Shown one piece after another: positions 24,290 through 32,876 of a stretch of DNA of 64,000 bases. The DNA lies in assembly GCA_001769275.1 (NCBI GenBank), contig MEOQ01000018.1, forward strand, positions 48,650 through 112,649, written 5' to 3'. The position numbers and the translations under genes are program-made. The stretch comes from Bacteroidetes bacterium GWF2_43_63. GTDB taxonomy: Bacteria > Bacteroidota > Bacteroidia > Bacteroidales > DTU049. The notes under the pieces were generated by a model. That model ran no database searches. It was not told the DNA's origin and saw nothing but the letters and a program-made list of their open reading frames with translations. Numbering within the stretch: position 1 is the stretch's first letter; every line of letters begins with the position of its first letter.

Positions 24290-26146
24290 ATGACTGCACA
24301 AAATAACCGAAAAGTGGTTAACAAAGACGATGTTGTCATCAAGTTTGTCGGTGACTCCGGCGACGGGATGCAACTTCTCGGAACCATTTTCTCTGAAACC
24401 ATCGCTTTAGCTGGTGAAGATTTGTCAACATTTCCCGATTTCCCGGCGGAAATCCGGGCTCCGCGAAATACCGTTGCCGGTGTTTCCGGATTTCAGGTTC
24501 ATTTCGGATTCAAAAAAGTATTAACACCAGGTGATCAGTGCGATATACTTGTCGCATTCAATCCGGCCTCACTGAAAGCCAACCTTAATAACATTAAAAA
24601 GGGCGGCACCATCCTTACCGATGAAGACAGTTTTGAAGAAAAAATTCTGGCTCCACTCGGATACACCACAAACCCACTCTACGACGGAAGTCTGGACGGG
24701 TTTAATGTTATTCATGCACCCATCACTTCACTTGCCAAGGGCAGTCTGAAAGACATGGGCATTGACAACAAAACGGCAGAAAAAACAAAAAACATGTTTG
24801 TTCTGGGTATGTTGTTCAATATGTTCAGCCTCGATTTGAAGGCCACCGATGATTATCTGCAAAAGCGTTTCAAGAAGAAACCAGAGCTGATTAAGATCAA
24901 CGAAATCGTTATTAAAAACGGCTATGAATTTGCCAACACCATCGAGGCAATTCCAAGCTATGTTGTTCCCAAAACCCAGCTGAAACCTGGCAAGTACCGC
25001 AACATTCATGGCAACGAAGCCACCGCCTGGGGACTGATGGCTGCTGCCGAAAAAGCCGGACTACAATTGTTTCTTGGTTCTTATCCCATCACTCCTGCAA
25101 CGGAAGTTCTGATGGAACTGGCCAAACACCGCGAACTTGGTGTGAAAACATTTCAGGCCGAAGATGAAATCGCCGGCATTTGCTCGGCCATCGGCGCCAG
25201 CTTTGCGGGTTCACTTGCCTGCACATCTACTTCTGGTCCTGGTCTGTCCCTGAAATCAGAAGCCATGGGTCTGGCCGTAATCACCGAACTCCCGCTGGTG
25301 GTTGTTAACGTTCAGCGTGGCGGTCCTTCTACCGGACTTCCCACCAAAAGCGAGCAGTCCGATTTATTACAGGCATTGTATGGCCGAAACGGCGAAGCGC
25401 CTATGTTCATCATTGCTGCTACTTCTCCGGCCGACTGCTTTTATACAGCCTACGAAGCCGCTAAATATTCGCTGGAGCATATGACTCCTGCCATCTGTCT
25501 CACCGACGGATATATTGGATTCGGTTCCGAAGTAATCGAAGTTCCAAAAATGGCCGAACTTCCTACTATTACTCCTCGCAAAGCCAAAGCAAGAAAAGAC
25601 GGCGAAGGCAAATTTTTACCCTATGACCGCGATCCGGAAACCCTCGCACGCGAATGGGCAGTTCCCGGAACCGAAGGTCTGCGTCATCGCATTGGTGGAC
25701 TTGAAAAATCAAATATTTATGGTGAGGTGACAACCGATCCGGCGAATCATGAATTGATGGTAAATCTTCGTGCTGAAAAGGTTCAGCGCATTGCCAACTA
25801 TTTGCCTTTGCAGGATTTTACCGGCCCGGCCGATGCCGATCTGCTCGTTGTGAGCTGGGGTGGCACCAAAGGTCAGGTACAAGATGCTGTTGAACAAGCC
25901 AGAGCCAAAGGAATGAAAATTGCGCACACCCATTTCCGCTACATCAGCCCGCTGCCGAAAAACACACGCGAACTGCTTGCATCGTTCAAAAAAGTGTTGG
26001 TTTGCGAACTCAACATGGGTCAGTTTGCCGGTTATCTGCGCATCAATTACCCAGAAATTCCTTATCTGCAATACAATAAAGTGCAGGGACAGCCATTCAC
26101 AGCACACGAACTGGTCGAAAATTTCAGTCAAATCTTAAAAGCTTAA
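24290..26146 (+). CDS. korA: 2-oxoglutarate:ferredoxin oxidoreductase, fused gamma-alpha subunit
   Basis: 618 aa. The start at 24290 is chosen because the promoter ends just upstream and the conserved protein begins there; the 40 upstream in-frame codons are AT-rich and lie across the promoter. Residues about 12-190 are the gamma (POR) domain (VVIKFVGDSGDGMQLLG, PAEIRAPRNTVAGVSGFQVHFG). Residues about 235-618 are the alpha subunit with the pyrimidine-binding region (LGSYPITPATEVLMELA, QAEDEIAGICSAIGASFAG, TSTSGPGLSLKSEAMGLA). With KorB it oxidises 2-oxoglutarate to succinyl-CoA with ferredoxin as acceptor, or runs the reverse carboxylation. The enzyme class is oxygen-sensitive and typical of anaerobes. 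A related 2-oxoacid specificity cannot be excluded. Confidence 0.92.
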   Translation: MTAQNNRKVVNKDDVVIKFVGDSGDGMQLLGTIFSETIALAGEDLSTFPDFPAEIRAPRNTVAGVSGFQVHFGFKKVLTPGDQCDILVAFNPASLKANLNNIKKGGTILTDEDSFEEKILAPLGYTTNPLYDGSLDGFNVIHAPITSLAKGSLKDMGIDNKTAEKTKNMFVLGMLFNMFSLDLKATDDYLQKRFKKKPELIKINEIVIKNGYEFANTIEAIPSYVVPKTQLKPGKYRNIHGNEATAWGLMAAAEKAGLQLFLGSYPITPATEVLMELAKHRELGVKTFQAEDEIAGICSAIGASFAGSLACTSTSGPGLSLKSEAMGLAVITELPLVVVNVQRGGPSTGLPTKSEQSDLLQALYGRNGEAPMFIIAATSPADCFYTAYEAAKYSLEHMTPAICLTDGYIGFGSEVIEVPKMAELPTITPRKAKARKDGEGKFLPYDRDPETLAREWAVPGTEGLRHRIGGLEKSNIYGEVTTDPANHELMVNLRAEKVQRIANYLPLQDFTGPADADLLVVSWGGTKGQVQDAVEQARAKGMKIAHTHFRYISPLPKNTRELLASFKKVLVCELNMGQFAGYLRINYPEIPYLQYNKVQGQPFTAHELVENFSQILKA

Positions 26147-26150
26147 AATT

Positions 26151-27185
26151 ATGATGGGCGTTATCAGAAATAGCATAGAAAAATCACCGGTTCCTTTGAC
26201 TAAATTAGATTTTGTCAGCGACCAGATGGTGAAATGGTGCCCAGGTTGCGGCGACCACAGTATCCTGAATGCAGTTGCCAAAGTGTTCCCGGAAATCGGT
26301 TACAAAAAGGAAAACTACGTGGTAGTATCCGGAATCGGCTGCTCATCACGTTTTCCGTATTATGTAAATTCATACGGATTTCATGGTATTCACGGACGTG
26401 CGCATGCCATTGCCTCAGGTGTAAAAATTGCAAACCCGGGCCTCAGCGTCTGGATTCCAACCGGCGACGGTGACTCATTGGCCATCGGTGGAAATCACTT
26501 CATTCACCTCATCCGTCGCAACATCGACGTAAACGTGATGCTTTTCAATAATCAGATTTATGGTCTCACCAAAGGACAGTACTCACCTACCAGCCCGCTG
26601 GGAGCCCAGACAAAGACATCGCCTTTCGGAACCATCGAGCATCCTTTCTCAGTGGGCGAACTAGTTATTGGTGCACAGGGAACATTCTTCGCACGTGCCA
26701 TTGACACCAACCCGCCAATGATGACCGAAATCATGTTCGAAGCAGCCAAGCACGACGGAACCTCGATTGTGGAAATTCTGCAGAACTGCGTTATCTTCAA
26801 CGACAAAGTGCACGAATACATCACTTCGAAAGAACACCGCGCCGATATGCAGCTTCACCTGAAACATGGCGAGCGCATGCTTTATGGTGCAGAAAAGAAC
26901 AAAGGCATCCGCCTGAACGGCCGCATACTCGAAGCAGTTACCATCGGCGAAAACGGAATTACTGAAGAAGATATTCTCATTCATGATATGCACAATCCGG
27001 ATCCCGGCATGCACCTCATGCTTGCCAAACTGTCGAGCCCGATTGCCTTTGGCGTTATCCGCGCTGCCGCTGCCGCCACTTACGACGACCTGATGGAAGA
27101 GCAGATCGAGCAAGTGAAAGCCGGAAGCAAGATAAAATGCATGGACGACCTGTTCAACAGCGGCGACACCTGGGAAATCAAATAA
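26151..27185 (+). CDS. korB: 2-oxoglutarate:ferredoxin oxidoreductase, beta subunit
   Basis: 344 aa, 4 bp after korA. It shows the beta-subunit signatures WCPGCGDHSILNAVAKV near the N-terminus, GIGCSSRFPYYVNSYGFHGIHGRA, and the thiamine-diphosphate/Mg binding region GDGDSLAIGGNHFIHLIRRN with NNQIYGLTKGQYSPTS. It lacks the extra ferredoxin domain found in pyruvate enzymes, consistent with the two-subunit KorAB form. A strong hairpin terminator follows at 27208, so korAB is a two-gene operon. Confidence 0.94.
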   Translation: MMGVIRNSIEKSPVPLTKLDFVSDQMVKWCPGCGDHSILNAVAKVFPEIGYKKENYVVVSGIGCSSRFPYYVNSYGFHGIHGRAHAIASGVKIANPGLSVWIPTGDGDSLAIGGNHFIHLIRRNIDVNVMLFNNQIYGLTKGQYSPTSPLGAQTKTSPFGTIEHPFSVGELVIGAQGTFFARAIDTNPPMMTEIMFEAAKHDGTSIVEILQNCVIFNDKVHEYITSKEHRADMQLHLKHGERMLYGAEKNKGIRLNGRILEAVTIGENGITEEDILIHDMHNPDPGMHLMLAKLSSPIAFGVIRAAAAATYDDLMEEQIEQVKAGSKIKCMDDLFNSGDTWEIK

Positions 27186-27207
27186 TATTTCCGATCACAT
27201 TTCCTGT

Positions 27208-27236
27208 AAAACCGGCTCTCAAGGCCGGTTTTTTTA
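27208..27236 (+). terminator. Rho-independent terminator of korAB
   Basis: AAAACCGGC (27208-27216) pairs with GCCGGTTTT (27224-27232) around a 7-nt loop, followed by a T run; it lies 22 bp after the korB stop codon. Confidence 0.85.
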
Positions 27237-27311
27237 TTATCTTTCAGAATTGTTTTACCAATGTTATACTACGAATTTCCAATCATTATTATCTTTACAC
27301 AAAAAAAGAAG

Positions 27312-28019
27312 ATGAATTTATTGCTACTTGCCATTGCCCCAATTTTCCTTCTGGCGTTTTATCTTTATTACAGAGACAAATACGAAAAAGAACCCATCGG
27401 AATGCTCATCAAGGCTTTGATTGCGGGAGCAGTAATTGTGATTCCGATCTTATTTGTTGAAATATTCATCACAAAATATGTGGACAAATATTCCGGTTCA
27501 ACCGGAGCCTTTTTGGATGCCTTTGCAGTAGCCGGCTTCACCGAGGAAATTTTCAAATGGCTGGCGGTTTATTTGTTGTTTTTTCGCTCAAGACATTTCA
27601 ACGAGCGCTTCGACGGCATTGTCTATGCGGGCATTGTATCGCTCGGATTTGCGCTGGTCGAAAACATTATGTATGTAGTTGGGAATGATTCTGCCTCAGT
27701 CGGCTACTTGCGTGCATTCACGGCTGTTCCGGCTCACATGCTGTTTGGGGTTGTGATGGGATACCGTTTCGGACTCGCCAAATTTCTGCCTGCCGGCAAA
27801 TCATGGCAGCTGTTCATGGCTTTCTTCATGCCGTTTCTGCTGCATGGAATCTACGATTTCCTACTCATGCTTGAGAAAACATGGGCGCTGATATTGTTTT
27901 TCCCATTTGTGATTTTTATGTGGTATTTTGGGCTGGTTCGCATGAAGCGCCACTCACTCAACTCGTCATTCAATAATGCTAAGCTCGGGGATCCCACTGG
28001 AGGTTCACCCCTTCAATAA
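27312..28019 (+). CDS. PrsW-family intramembrane metalloprotease
   Basis: 235 aa from ATG 27312 (MNLLLLAIAPIFLLAFYLYY). It is a polytopic membrane protein with the PrsW motifs: YRDKYEKEP after the first helix, the metal-binding EExxK in AGFTEEIFKW, GFALVENIMY, HMLFGVVMGYRFG and HGIYDF. In Bacillus subtilis, PrsW cleaves an anti-sigma factor in response to envelope stress; the substrate here is unknown. The last 16 codons (NNAKLGDPTGGSPLQ) lie wholly inside a 49-bp direct repeat that is also the 3' end of engB, so the native C-terminus may have been replaced. It is separated from korB by the terminator. Confidence 0.85.
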   Translation: MNLLLLAIAPIFLLAFYLYYRDKYEKEPIGMLIKALIAGAVIVIPILFVEIFITKYVDKYSGSTGAFLDAFAVAGFTEEIFKWLAVYLLFFRSRHFNERFDGIVYAGIVSLGFALVENIMYVVGNDSASVGYLRAFTAVPAHMLFGVVMGYRFGLAKFLPAGKSWQLFMAFFMPFLLHGIYDFLLMLEKTWALILFFPFVIFMWYFGLVRMKRHSLNSSFNNAKLGDPTGGSPLQ

Positions 28020-28020
28020 A
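27972..28020. repeat. 49-bp direct repeat, left copy
   Basis: It differs from 28417-28465 at one base (G27978 versus A28423). This copy covers the last 16 codons and stop of the PrsW gene. It contains the palindrome GGGATCCC. See the right copy and the inverted-repeat element between them. Confidence 0.9.
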
Positions 28021-28416
28021 CTACAGCAACACTGTATCGCGCGCCACAAAGACACAACTTGTCACGTTTTACGTGAAGGCACGAAACTCCCGGAAGTTAA
28101 TTACTTTGTTTATTAAATCCGATTCCGGTGCCTGGCATCATTAAAACATCTGTCCACAGATTAAACAGATTTTCTCAGATTCTCCAGCAGGGCTGATTTA
28201 CACAGATGTGAATCAGGCTTCATCTGCGATGAATATTGATTCATTATGTACACTTCTGTTTGAAGAAATTGCGCAGCAGTTTATTCAAACCATCTGTGAA
28301 AATCTGCGCTTATCTGCGGACAAAATAAGATGGAGCATCTAAAGCGGTTTTGCAGTAAATTCCACAGCGATGTAAAGTGTTGCAATTTGAGAACGGAAAT
28401 TACTTTGACTGAATTA
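28021..28416. repeat. MITE-like spacer with imperfect inverted repeats
   Basis: A 396-bp non-coding segment held between the two direct repeats. TGTCCACAGATTAAACAGAT (start of the arm at 28151-28180) is about 80 percent identical to the reverse complement of 28291-28324, and a smaller hairpin CAGATG...CATCTG lies at 28203-28226. These words (ATCTGCG, AATCTGTG) belong to a widespread intergenic repeat style that also shows at about 63747-63775. No open frame of interest is seen, and no transposase. Confidence 0.55.
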
Positions 28417-28465
28417 AATAATACTAAGCTCGGGGATCCCACTGGAGGTTCACCCCTTCAATAAA
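28417..28465. repeat. 49-bp direct repeat, right copy
   Basis: The second copy, offset 445 bp from the first. On the minus strand it encodes the C-terminal residues FIEGVNLQWDPRA and the stop of EngB. Confidence 0.9.
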
Positions 28466-29023
28466 TTTCACTAAATCATCGATTCCCGCTCTGGTTTCCG
28501 AAGAAGTAATTACGTGTGCCGGAAGCTCTTCCCAGTTTTCTGAAACTTTTTTCAGCACCGCATCCACATTACGCTTGAGTTCGTTCTTCGTACACTTATC
28601 GGCTTTGGTAAAAACAAGTGCCAGCGGAATGCTGTTCTCGCCCAGCCAATCGATGAATTCCATGTCGATTTTCTGGGGCTCAAGGCGGGAATCAATGAGC
28701 ACAAAAGTGGTCATCAGGTTTTCGCGGCGACCTAAATATTCGCGAATCATGGGACCCCATTTCTCGCGCGTTTTTTTCGAAATCTTTGCATACCCGTAGC
28801 CCGGGAGGTCGGCCAGATACCAGCAATTGTCGATGATAAAATGATTAATAATCTGCGTTTTCCCCGGCGTGGAGCTGATTTTAGCCAATTTATTTATTCC
28901 GGTCATTGCATTGATAAGCGATGACTTACCAACATTGGAACGCCCGGTAAAAGCGTACTCCGGTAATTTAGCGGGGGGACACTTTGTCCAGGTTGTGCAA
29001 CCGGCAATATATTTTGCAATCAT
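28424..29023 (-). CDS. engB: ribosome biogenesis GTP-binding protein EngB (YsxC/YihA)
   Basis: 199 aa, the usual family length. GTPase motifs are in order: G1 GRSNVGKSS, G2 STPGKTQ, G3 DLPGYGYAK, G4 TKADK and G5 SSET. EngB acts in late assembly of the large ribosomal subunit in the cytoplasm. The final seven residues (LQWDPRA) go beyond the conserved fold and lie in the 49-bp direct repeat. It is followed in the same direction by nothing; its upstream neighbour is the acyltransferase gene 14 bp away, so it may be the last gene of a three-gene operon. Confidence 0.96.
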   Translation of the reverse strand: MIAKYIAGCTTWTKCPPAKLPEYAFTGRSNVGKSSLINAMTGINKLAKISSTPGKTQIINHFIIDNCWYLADLPGYGYAKISKKTREKWGPMIREYLGRRENLMTTFVLIDSRLEPQKIDMEFIDWLGENSIPLALVFTKADKCTKNELKRNVDAVLKKVSENWEELPAHVITSSETRAGIDDLVKFIEGVNLQWDPRA

Positions 29024-29037
29024 GGTAAAAGAAACAA

Positions 29038-29973
29038 TTATTCGCGGCCCTTATAGAAAGAAGCCAGGTGCCGATGCTTTTTCGATTCGTAAATATCGGC
29101 AATATTAACAAGGATGCCGATTTCCTCTACATCGCCAAACGTATCATTCAGCGAGGAACCGAATGTTCTCATTGAATTGGTGAGATTCATATAAGCATTC
29201 ACCAGTGGTGGAAAATTCATTCCGCGACTGCGGACAAACCGCATCAACAATGTTTTGTCCTCTTCATACGTTTTTCCGTGGAGAATATTCCGGATGACAT
29301 CTTCTGTTGTGCGGATAGGACGCGGAACATAAGCCCAAACCAGATTATCGCGATCCGGGAAATGCTTCATCAGAAAAGCCATAATAACATCGCGGGCAAA
29401 CTGATCATATTTCAGATACATGGTTACTTTGCCATAGAAATATTTTATTTCAGGATGCATGATGATGAGCCCACCAAGTCCGTCCCAGAGATTGTCAAGC
29501 GAAAAAATCCCCTTGCGGCTGTCGCGCGAAGGCTGATATTGCGGCTGAACAAATGAGCGACCTAATTCTATGGTGTCCTGAAAATAATCATCCATAAACT
29601 TTTCAGAGAACCTGAACATGTGGGTTGTGGCCAAATGATAATGCCCATGTTCATCGGGATGTGTATCTTTCAGCTTGATATAGCGATAACCGCCGATGAT
29701 TTCCTGCTCAATCGGATTCCACACAATCAGCTGATAATAGGCATTGGAGCCTTTGTCGAATTCGTCAATATCTACAGGCTCGCCGGTACCACCACCTGCT
29801 TCGCGGAAAGCAATTTCACGCAGCCGGCCAATTTCCGTCATTAATGCCGGAGCATCATCGCCAAGAAAAATATAAATCTCGTTATGACCGAAATTTGTAT
29901 AACGGACAAAGCGCTCAGGAGAGAGTTCTCTGAGTATATCTTCGCGTGAAACTTTGTCTATCAGCGGCTTCAT
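29038..29973 (-). CDS. GNAT-type N-acyltransferase, GlsB/OlsB-like
   Basis: 311 aa from ATG 29973 (MKPLIDKVSREDILRELSPERFVRYTNFGHNEIY), which matches the expected N-terminus; an in-frame ATG 24 bases upstream adds little. The motif-rich region (IGRLREIAFREAGGGTG, DKGSNAYYQLIVWNP, EIIGGYRYI, ELGRSFVQPQYQ) is typical of the OlsB/hemolysin-like GNAT family. In Bacteroides, the homologue GlsB makes N-acyl-glycine (commendamide) as the first step of glycine-lipid synthesis; in proteobacteria OlsB acylates ornithine. The neighbour gene encodes the matching O-acyltransferase, supporting an amino-lipid pathway. The amino acid used cannot be read from the sequence. Confidence 0.82.
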   Translation of the reverse strand: MKPLIDKVSREDILRELSPERFVRYTNFGHNEIYIFLGDDAPALMTEIGRLREIAFREAGGGTGEPVDIDEFDKGSNAYYQLIVWNPIEQEIIGGYRYIKLKDTHPDEHGHYHLATTHMFRFSEKFMDDYFQDTIELGRSFVQPQYQPSRDSRKGIFSLDNLWDGLGGLIIMHPEIKYFYGKVTMYLKYDQFARDVIMAFLMKHFPDRDNLVWAYVPRPIRTTEDVIRNILHGKTYEEDKTLLMRFVRSRGMNFPPLVNAYMNLTNSMRTFGSSLNDTFGDVEEIGILVNIADIYESKKHRHLASFYKGRE

Positions 29974-30012
29974 AATATCCCTATGTACAAAAAACAAAAC
30001 AAGGTGGTAAAA

Positions 30013-30894
30013 TTAATCATTTTGTGGCAGACTGTACACAATTTGTTTCACAAAATCTGCCCATTCAATGTCTTTTTTGCTTTTATCAAAGAATGTGTAC
30101 GGAATCGGATTGCCAAAGGTTATTGTTATCGTTTGTCCTTTCTGACGATACATTTCATCAGACAAAAACATCATTTCGATATTGAGTTTTATGCCCAATC
30201 GTTTGCGCCAGTTGGCTATCCGGTAGAACCTTTTTGAATTTTGTCCGCTCACATGCACTGGAATCACAGCCCTCTGATGCTGTCTGGCTTTCTGCACAAA
30301 TGTTTTTTTCCACTCAAGGTCAACAATTTTTCCCTTGATTTTTCTGGAAGCCAGACCGGCAGGGAAATACAGAATATTGTCATTGGAAGCGAAGGCTTCT
30401 TCCAGCGCTCTCACTCCGGACGAGGATTGCCCACCTACTTTGTTTATCGGAATAAACAACTCCCGCATATTGGGCAGATAAAGAAGAAAATCATTCACCG
30501 GAAAACGGATGGGAGGTTTAACTCTGCCCACCGTCTCAATTAGAGCAAGTCCATCGAGGCCACCCAACGGGTGATTGGCAACCAGTAAAAAACGCTGCTG
30601 ACTATTGAGATTCTCAATTCCATTGATGTTGATGCTTACACCAAAATCTTTCAACACTGCGTTTACCAGCTCAATACCCTTCTTCTCGCGGTTTAAAAAC
30701 AGTGTTTCGTTGATTTCCTTTTCATGCAAAATTTTCCGCAGGTAGCGAATAATACATCCAGGCAAAAGCCTCTCCAGACGCGGATTCTTGTCACGCACCA
30801 ACTGCCTTACATCAATGGTTCTTTCACTGATGATCAGCGATCCGTTTTCAATTCGATTACTCTGAACTTCCATAATCCCGGTTTTGTTCTGCAA
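30013..30894 (-). CDS. PlsC-like O-acyltransferase, GlsA/OlsA-like
   Basis: 293 aa; an alternative ATG at 30873 would remove seven residues. The acyltransferase motif I is NHPLGGLDG (H-x5-D as in OlsA/GlsA rather than the H-x4-D of PlsC), followed by FIPINKVGG, YFPAGLASRKIKGKIVDLEWKK in shortened form, and AVIPVHVSGQNS. The predicted step is O-acylation of an N-acyl amino acid to give a membrane amino-lipid. It lies 39 bp upstream of the GNAT partner on the same strand. It acts at the inner face of the cytoplasmic membrane by family analogy. Confidence 0.82.
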   Translation of the reverse strand: MQNKTGIMEVQSNRIENGSLIISERTIDVRQLVRDKNPRLERLLPGCIIRYLRKILHEKEINETLFLNREKKGIELVNAVLKDFGVSININGIENLNSQQRFLLVANHPLGGLDGLALIETVGRVKPPIRFPVNDFLLYLPNMRELFIPINKVGGQSSSGVRALEEAFASNDNILYFPAGLASRKIKGKIVDLEWKKTFVQKARQHQRAVIPVHVSGQNSKRFYRIANWRKRLGIKLNIEMMFLSDEMYRQKGQTITITFGNPIPYTFFDKSKKDIEWADFVKQIVYSLPQND

Positions 30895-31046
30895 ATGTAA
30901 AAACTTCCGACCACATCAGCGTTTGAGTGAGTTATTCACCGTTTTAGGGGATTCCCCACAAAAACACATTTTACATCTATCTGTTTTTCAATGTTTTAAA
31001 AATTCTTTGTAACCTTTTTCCCTTAAATAAGTAAAAAGTTATCAAC

Positions 31047-31076
31047 AAAGTGGCTAATTGTGGCTAAAAGTGGGGA
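31047..31076 (+). promoter_or_regulatory. MraZ operator: three 10-bp direct repeats
   Basis: AAAGTGGCTA, ATTGTGGCTA and AAAGTGGGGA follow each other with exact 10-bp periodicity, ending 33 bp before the mraZ start. MraZ is known to bind such spaced boxes (TGGGN in E. coli, AAAGTGKNNN in mollicutes) upstream of its own operon. A -7-like TACTTTAC lies at 31086-31093, so bound MraZ would sit over the -33 region and repress the dcw cluster. Confidence 0.7.
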
Positions 31077-31109
31077 AGATTTCTTTACTTTACACATTAA
31101 AATCCTGAA

Positions 31110-31574
31110 ATGGCAGCGTTTATCGGAGTATATGACTTAAAAGCAGATTCGAAGGGGCGGTTCGTTTTTCCGGCGTCCCTGCGGAAACAGCTTGCGGGTG
31201 AGGCCTCCGAGGCGTTTGTCATGAAAAGGAGTGTGTTTTACAAGTGTATTGAGCTTTTTCCACAATCAACCTGGGCCAGAGAAACCGAAGGAATTGCCCG
31301 GCTGAACCGCTTTGTTAAGAAAAACAATGACTTTATCCGTTTGTTTATGTCTGGCTCCCGCGTGGTGAATATCGACGATGGCGGCCGATTGCTGATACCC
31401 AAAGACCTTATGGTCTTCAGCGGCATTTCGAAGGATTTAGTTCTTGCTTCGGCCATCGACCGGCTCGAAATCTGGTCGAAAGCCGATTACGAAGCGTTCA
31501 TCGCCGGCGGATCCGCCGATTTTCCGACTCTGGCAGAGGATGTTATGGGAAATGCTGCCAGCAGCCCGGAATAA
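31110..31574 (+). CDS. mraZ: transcriptional regulator MraZ
   Basis: 154 aa with two SpoVT/AbrB-type domains: residues 1-55 (FIGVYDLKADSKGRFVFPAS) and about 75-130 (GSRVVNIDDGGRLLIPKDLM), each containing the DxxGR core that contacts DNA. First gene of the dcw cluster, with candidate operator boxes directly upstream. It ends 4 bp before rsmH. Confidence 0.96.
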   Translation: MAAFIGVYDLKADSKGRFVFPASLRKQLAGEASEAFVMKRSVFYKCIELFPQSTWARETEGIARLNRFVKKNNDFIRLFMSGSRVVNIDDGGRLLIPKDLMVFSGISKDLVLASAIDRLEIWSKADYEAFIAGGSADFPTLAEDVMGNAASSPE

Positions 31575-31578
31575 AAAA

Positions 31579-32475
31579 ATGACGCATCACGTAAGTGTTT
31601 TACTCAAAGAAAGTATTGATTACCTGTCTGTGAAAAGCGACGGCAGGTATGCCGATGTCACATTCGGTGCAGGCGGACATTCGCTGATGATTGCAAAGCA
31701 GCTGACAACCGGGCACGTGTATGGTTTCGATCAGGACGAAGATTCAGTAAATGGCTTCGAAGGACACCCAAATATCACAGTCATTCGCTCTAACTTCAGG
31801 TTCCTCCGCAATTTTCTGCGCTATTACGATGCTTTGCCCGTGGACGGTATTCTGGCCGATCTTGGTATTTCGAGCCATCACATCGAAACACCGGAGCGCG
31901 GTTTTTCGTTCCGTTTCGACGCTCCGCTCGACATGCGCATGAACACAGCTTCAGAGTTTAATGCTCAACAAATTATTGCCGAATACAGCACCGAAGAAAT
32001 TACTCGAGTACTCAGAAATTACGGCGAAGTAGATCAGGCCTGGAAAATAGCGAACGCCATTGTAAAAGCGCGCACCGAAAAACAAGTTGAAACTACTTTC
32101 CAGTTAGTGGATATCCTTTCCCGATTTGCGCGCCCCGGCCGTGAAAACAGCTTGTTTGCTCAGGTTTTTCAGGCTTTGCGTATCGAAGTAAATCATGAAA
32201 TGGAGGCCCTTTCCGAATTTTTGAAACAAAGTTACGATTGTCTCAAACCAGGCGGACGGCTGGTTGTTATTTCCTATCACTCGCTCGAAGACCGCATGGT
32301 GAAATCGTTTTTGAAATCGCAAAAAACAAACGATTCATTTGCCGAAAACATCATGGGACGCAAAGACCTGATGTGGAAAGACATTTCACGCGGAGCACTG
32401 ACACCCTCAGAAGAAGAACTAAACGAAAACCCGCGCAGCCGAAGCGCAAAACTGAGAGTTGCCGAAAAAATATGA
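31579..32475 (+). CDS. rsmH: 16S rRNA (cytosine(1402)-N(4))-methyltransferase RsmH
   Basis: 298 aa from ATG 31579 (MTHHVSVLLKESIDYL); the open frame extends upstream through mraZ but the family begins here. SAM-binding and catalytic motifs: DVTFGAGGHS, GFDQDEDS, LADLGISSHHIE, GFSFRFDAPLDMRM, FQALRIEVNHEM and YHSLEDRMVKSF. It methylates C1402 in the ribosomal decoding centre, using S-adenosylmethionine. The stop overlaps the ftsL start (ATGA). Confidence 0.96.
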   Translation: MTHHVSVLLKESIDYLSVKSDGRYADVTFGAGGHSLMIAKQLTTGHVYGFDQDEDSVNGFEGHPNITVIRSNFRFLRNFLRYYDALPVDGILADLGISSHHIETPERGFSFRFDAPLDMRMNTASEFNAQQIIAEYSTEEITRVLRNYGEVDQAWKIANAIVKARTEKQVETTFQLVDILSRFARPGRENSLFAQVFQALRIEVNHEMEALSEFLKQSYDCLKPGGRLVVISYHSLEDRMVKSFLKSQKTNDSFAENIMGRKDLMWKDISRGALTPSEEELNENPRSRSAKLRVAEKI

Positions 32476-32876
32476 AAGAGAAGAAAAACATATCAAATGA
32501 AATGAGGGAAAAAGAAGAACCCAAATCCGGAGCTCAAAAAGAGCAGCGGAAAGGCAGGTTTTCGGCAGGTTCGATTTTGACTGGCAGCTTCCTCGAAAAA
32601 GAAGGGCTGATTCGTCAGCTTCCGTTCATTCTCTTCGTGTTTTTTCTTTTCATGCTTTACATAGCCAACGCCTATTACGGTGAAAAAACGGTTTTCAGAA
32701 TTGAGCAATATAAGTCGGAAATGATTGAGCTGCGCAGCGAATACATTTCATCGAAAACCAGGCTGATGACGGGAACCAATATCAGCAAACTGAGTGATAA
32801 ACTGAAACCCGAAAACATATTTCCATCCCATACGCCCCCGGGAAAAATATTTGTTCAAAAGACGGAAGATGAGTAA
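32472..32876 (+). CDS. ftsL: cell division protein FtsL-like
   Basis: 134 aa from ATG 32472, overlapping the rsmH stop by 4 bp. A charged cytoplasmic N-terminus of about 50 residues, one transmembrane helix (LPFILFVFFLFMLYIANAYY) and a short periplasmic part (RIEQYKSEMIELRSEYISSK, likely coiled coil) match the Bacteroidota FtsL-like proteins. FtsL joins FtsB and FtsQ in the divisome. The assignment rests mostly on position between rsmH and ftsI and on topology. Confidence 0.85.
   Translation: MKEKKNISNEMREKEEPKSGAQKEQRKGRFSAGSILTGSFLEKEGLIRQLPFILFVFFLFMLYIANAYYGEKTVFRIEQYKSEMIELRSEYISSKTRLMTGTNISKLSDKLKPENIFPSHTPPGKIFVQKTEDE

Noticed and set aside
28021..28416. Possible small gene between the 49-bp repeats
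   Set aside because: No open frame of useful length; the segment is made of short repeated words and inverted repeats.
31444..31578. 45-codon N-terminal extension of rsmH
   Set aside because: It would overlap mraZ in another frame, and the conserved RsmH start MTHHVSVLL begins at 31579.
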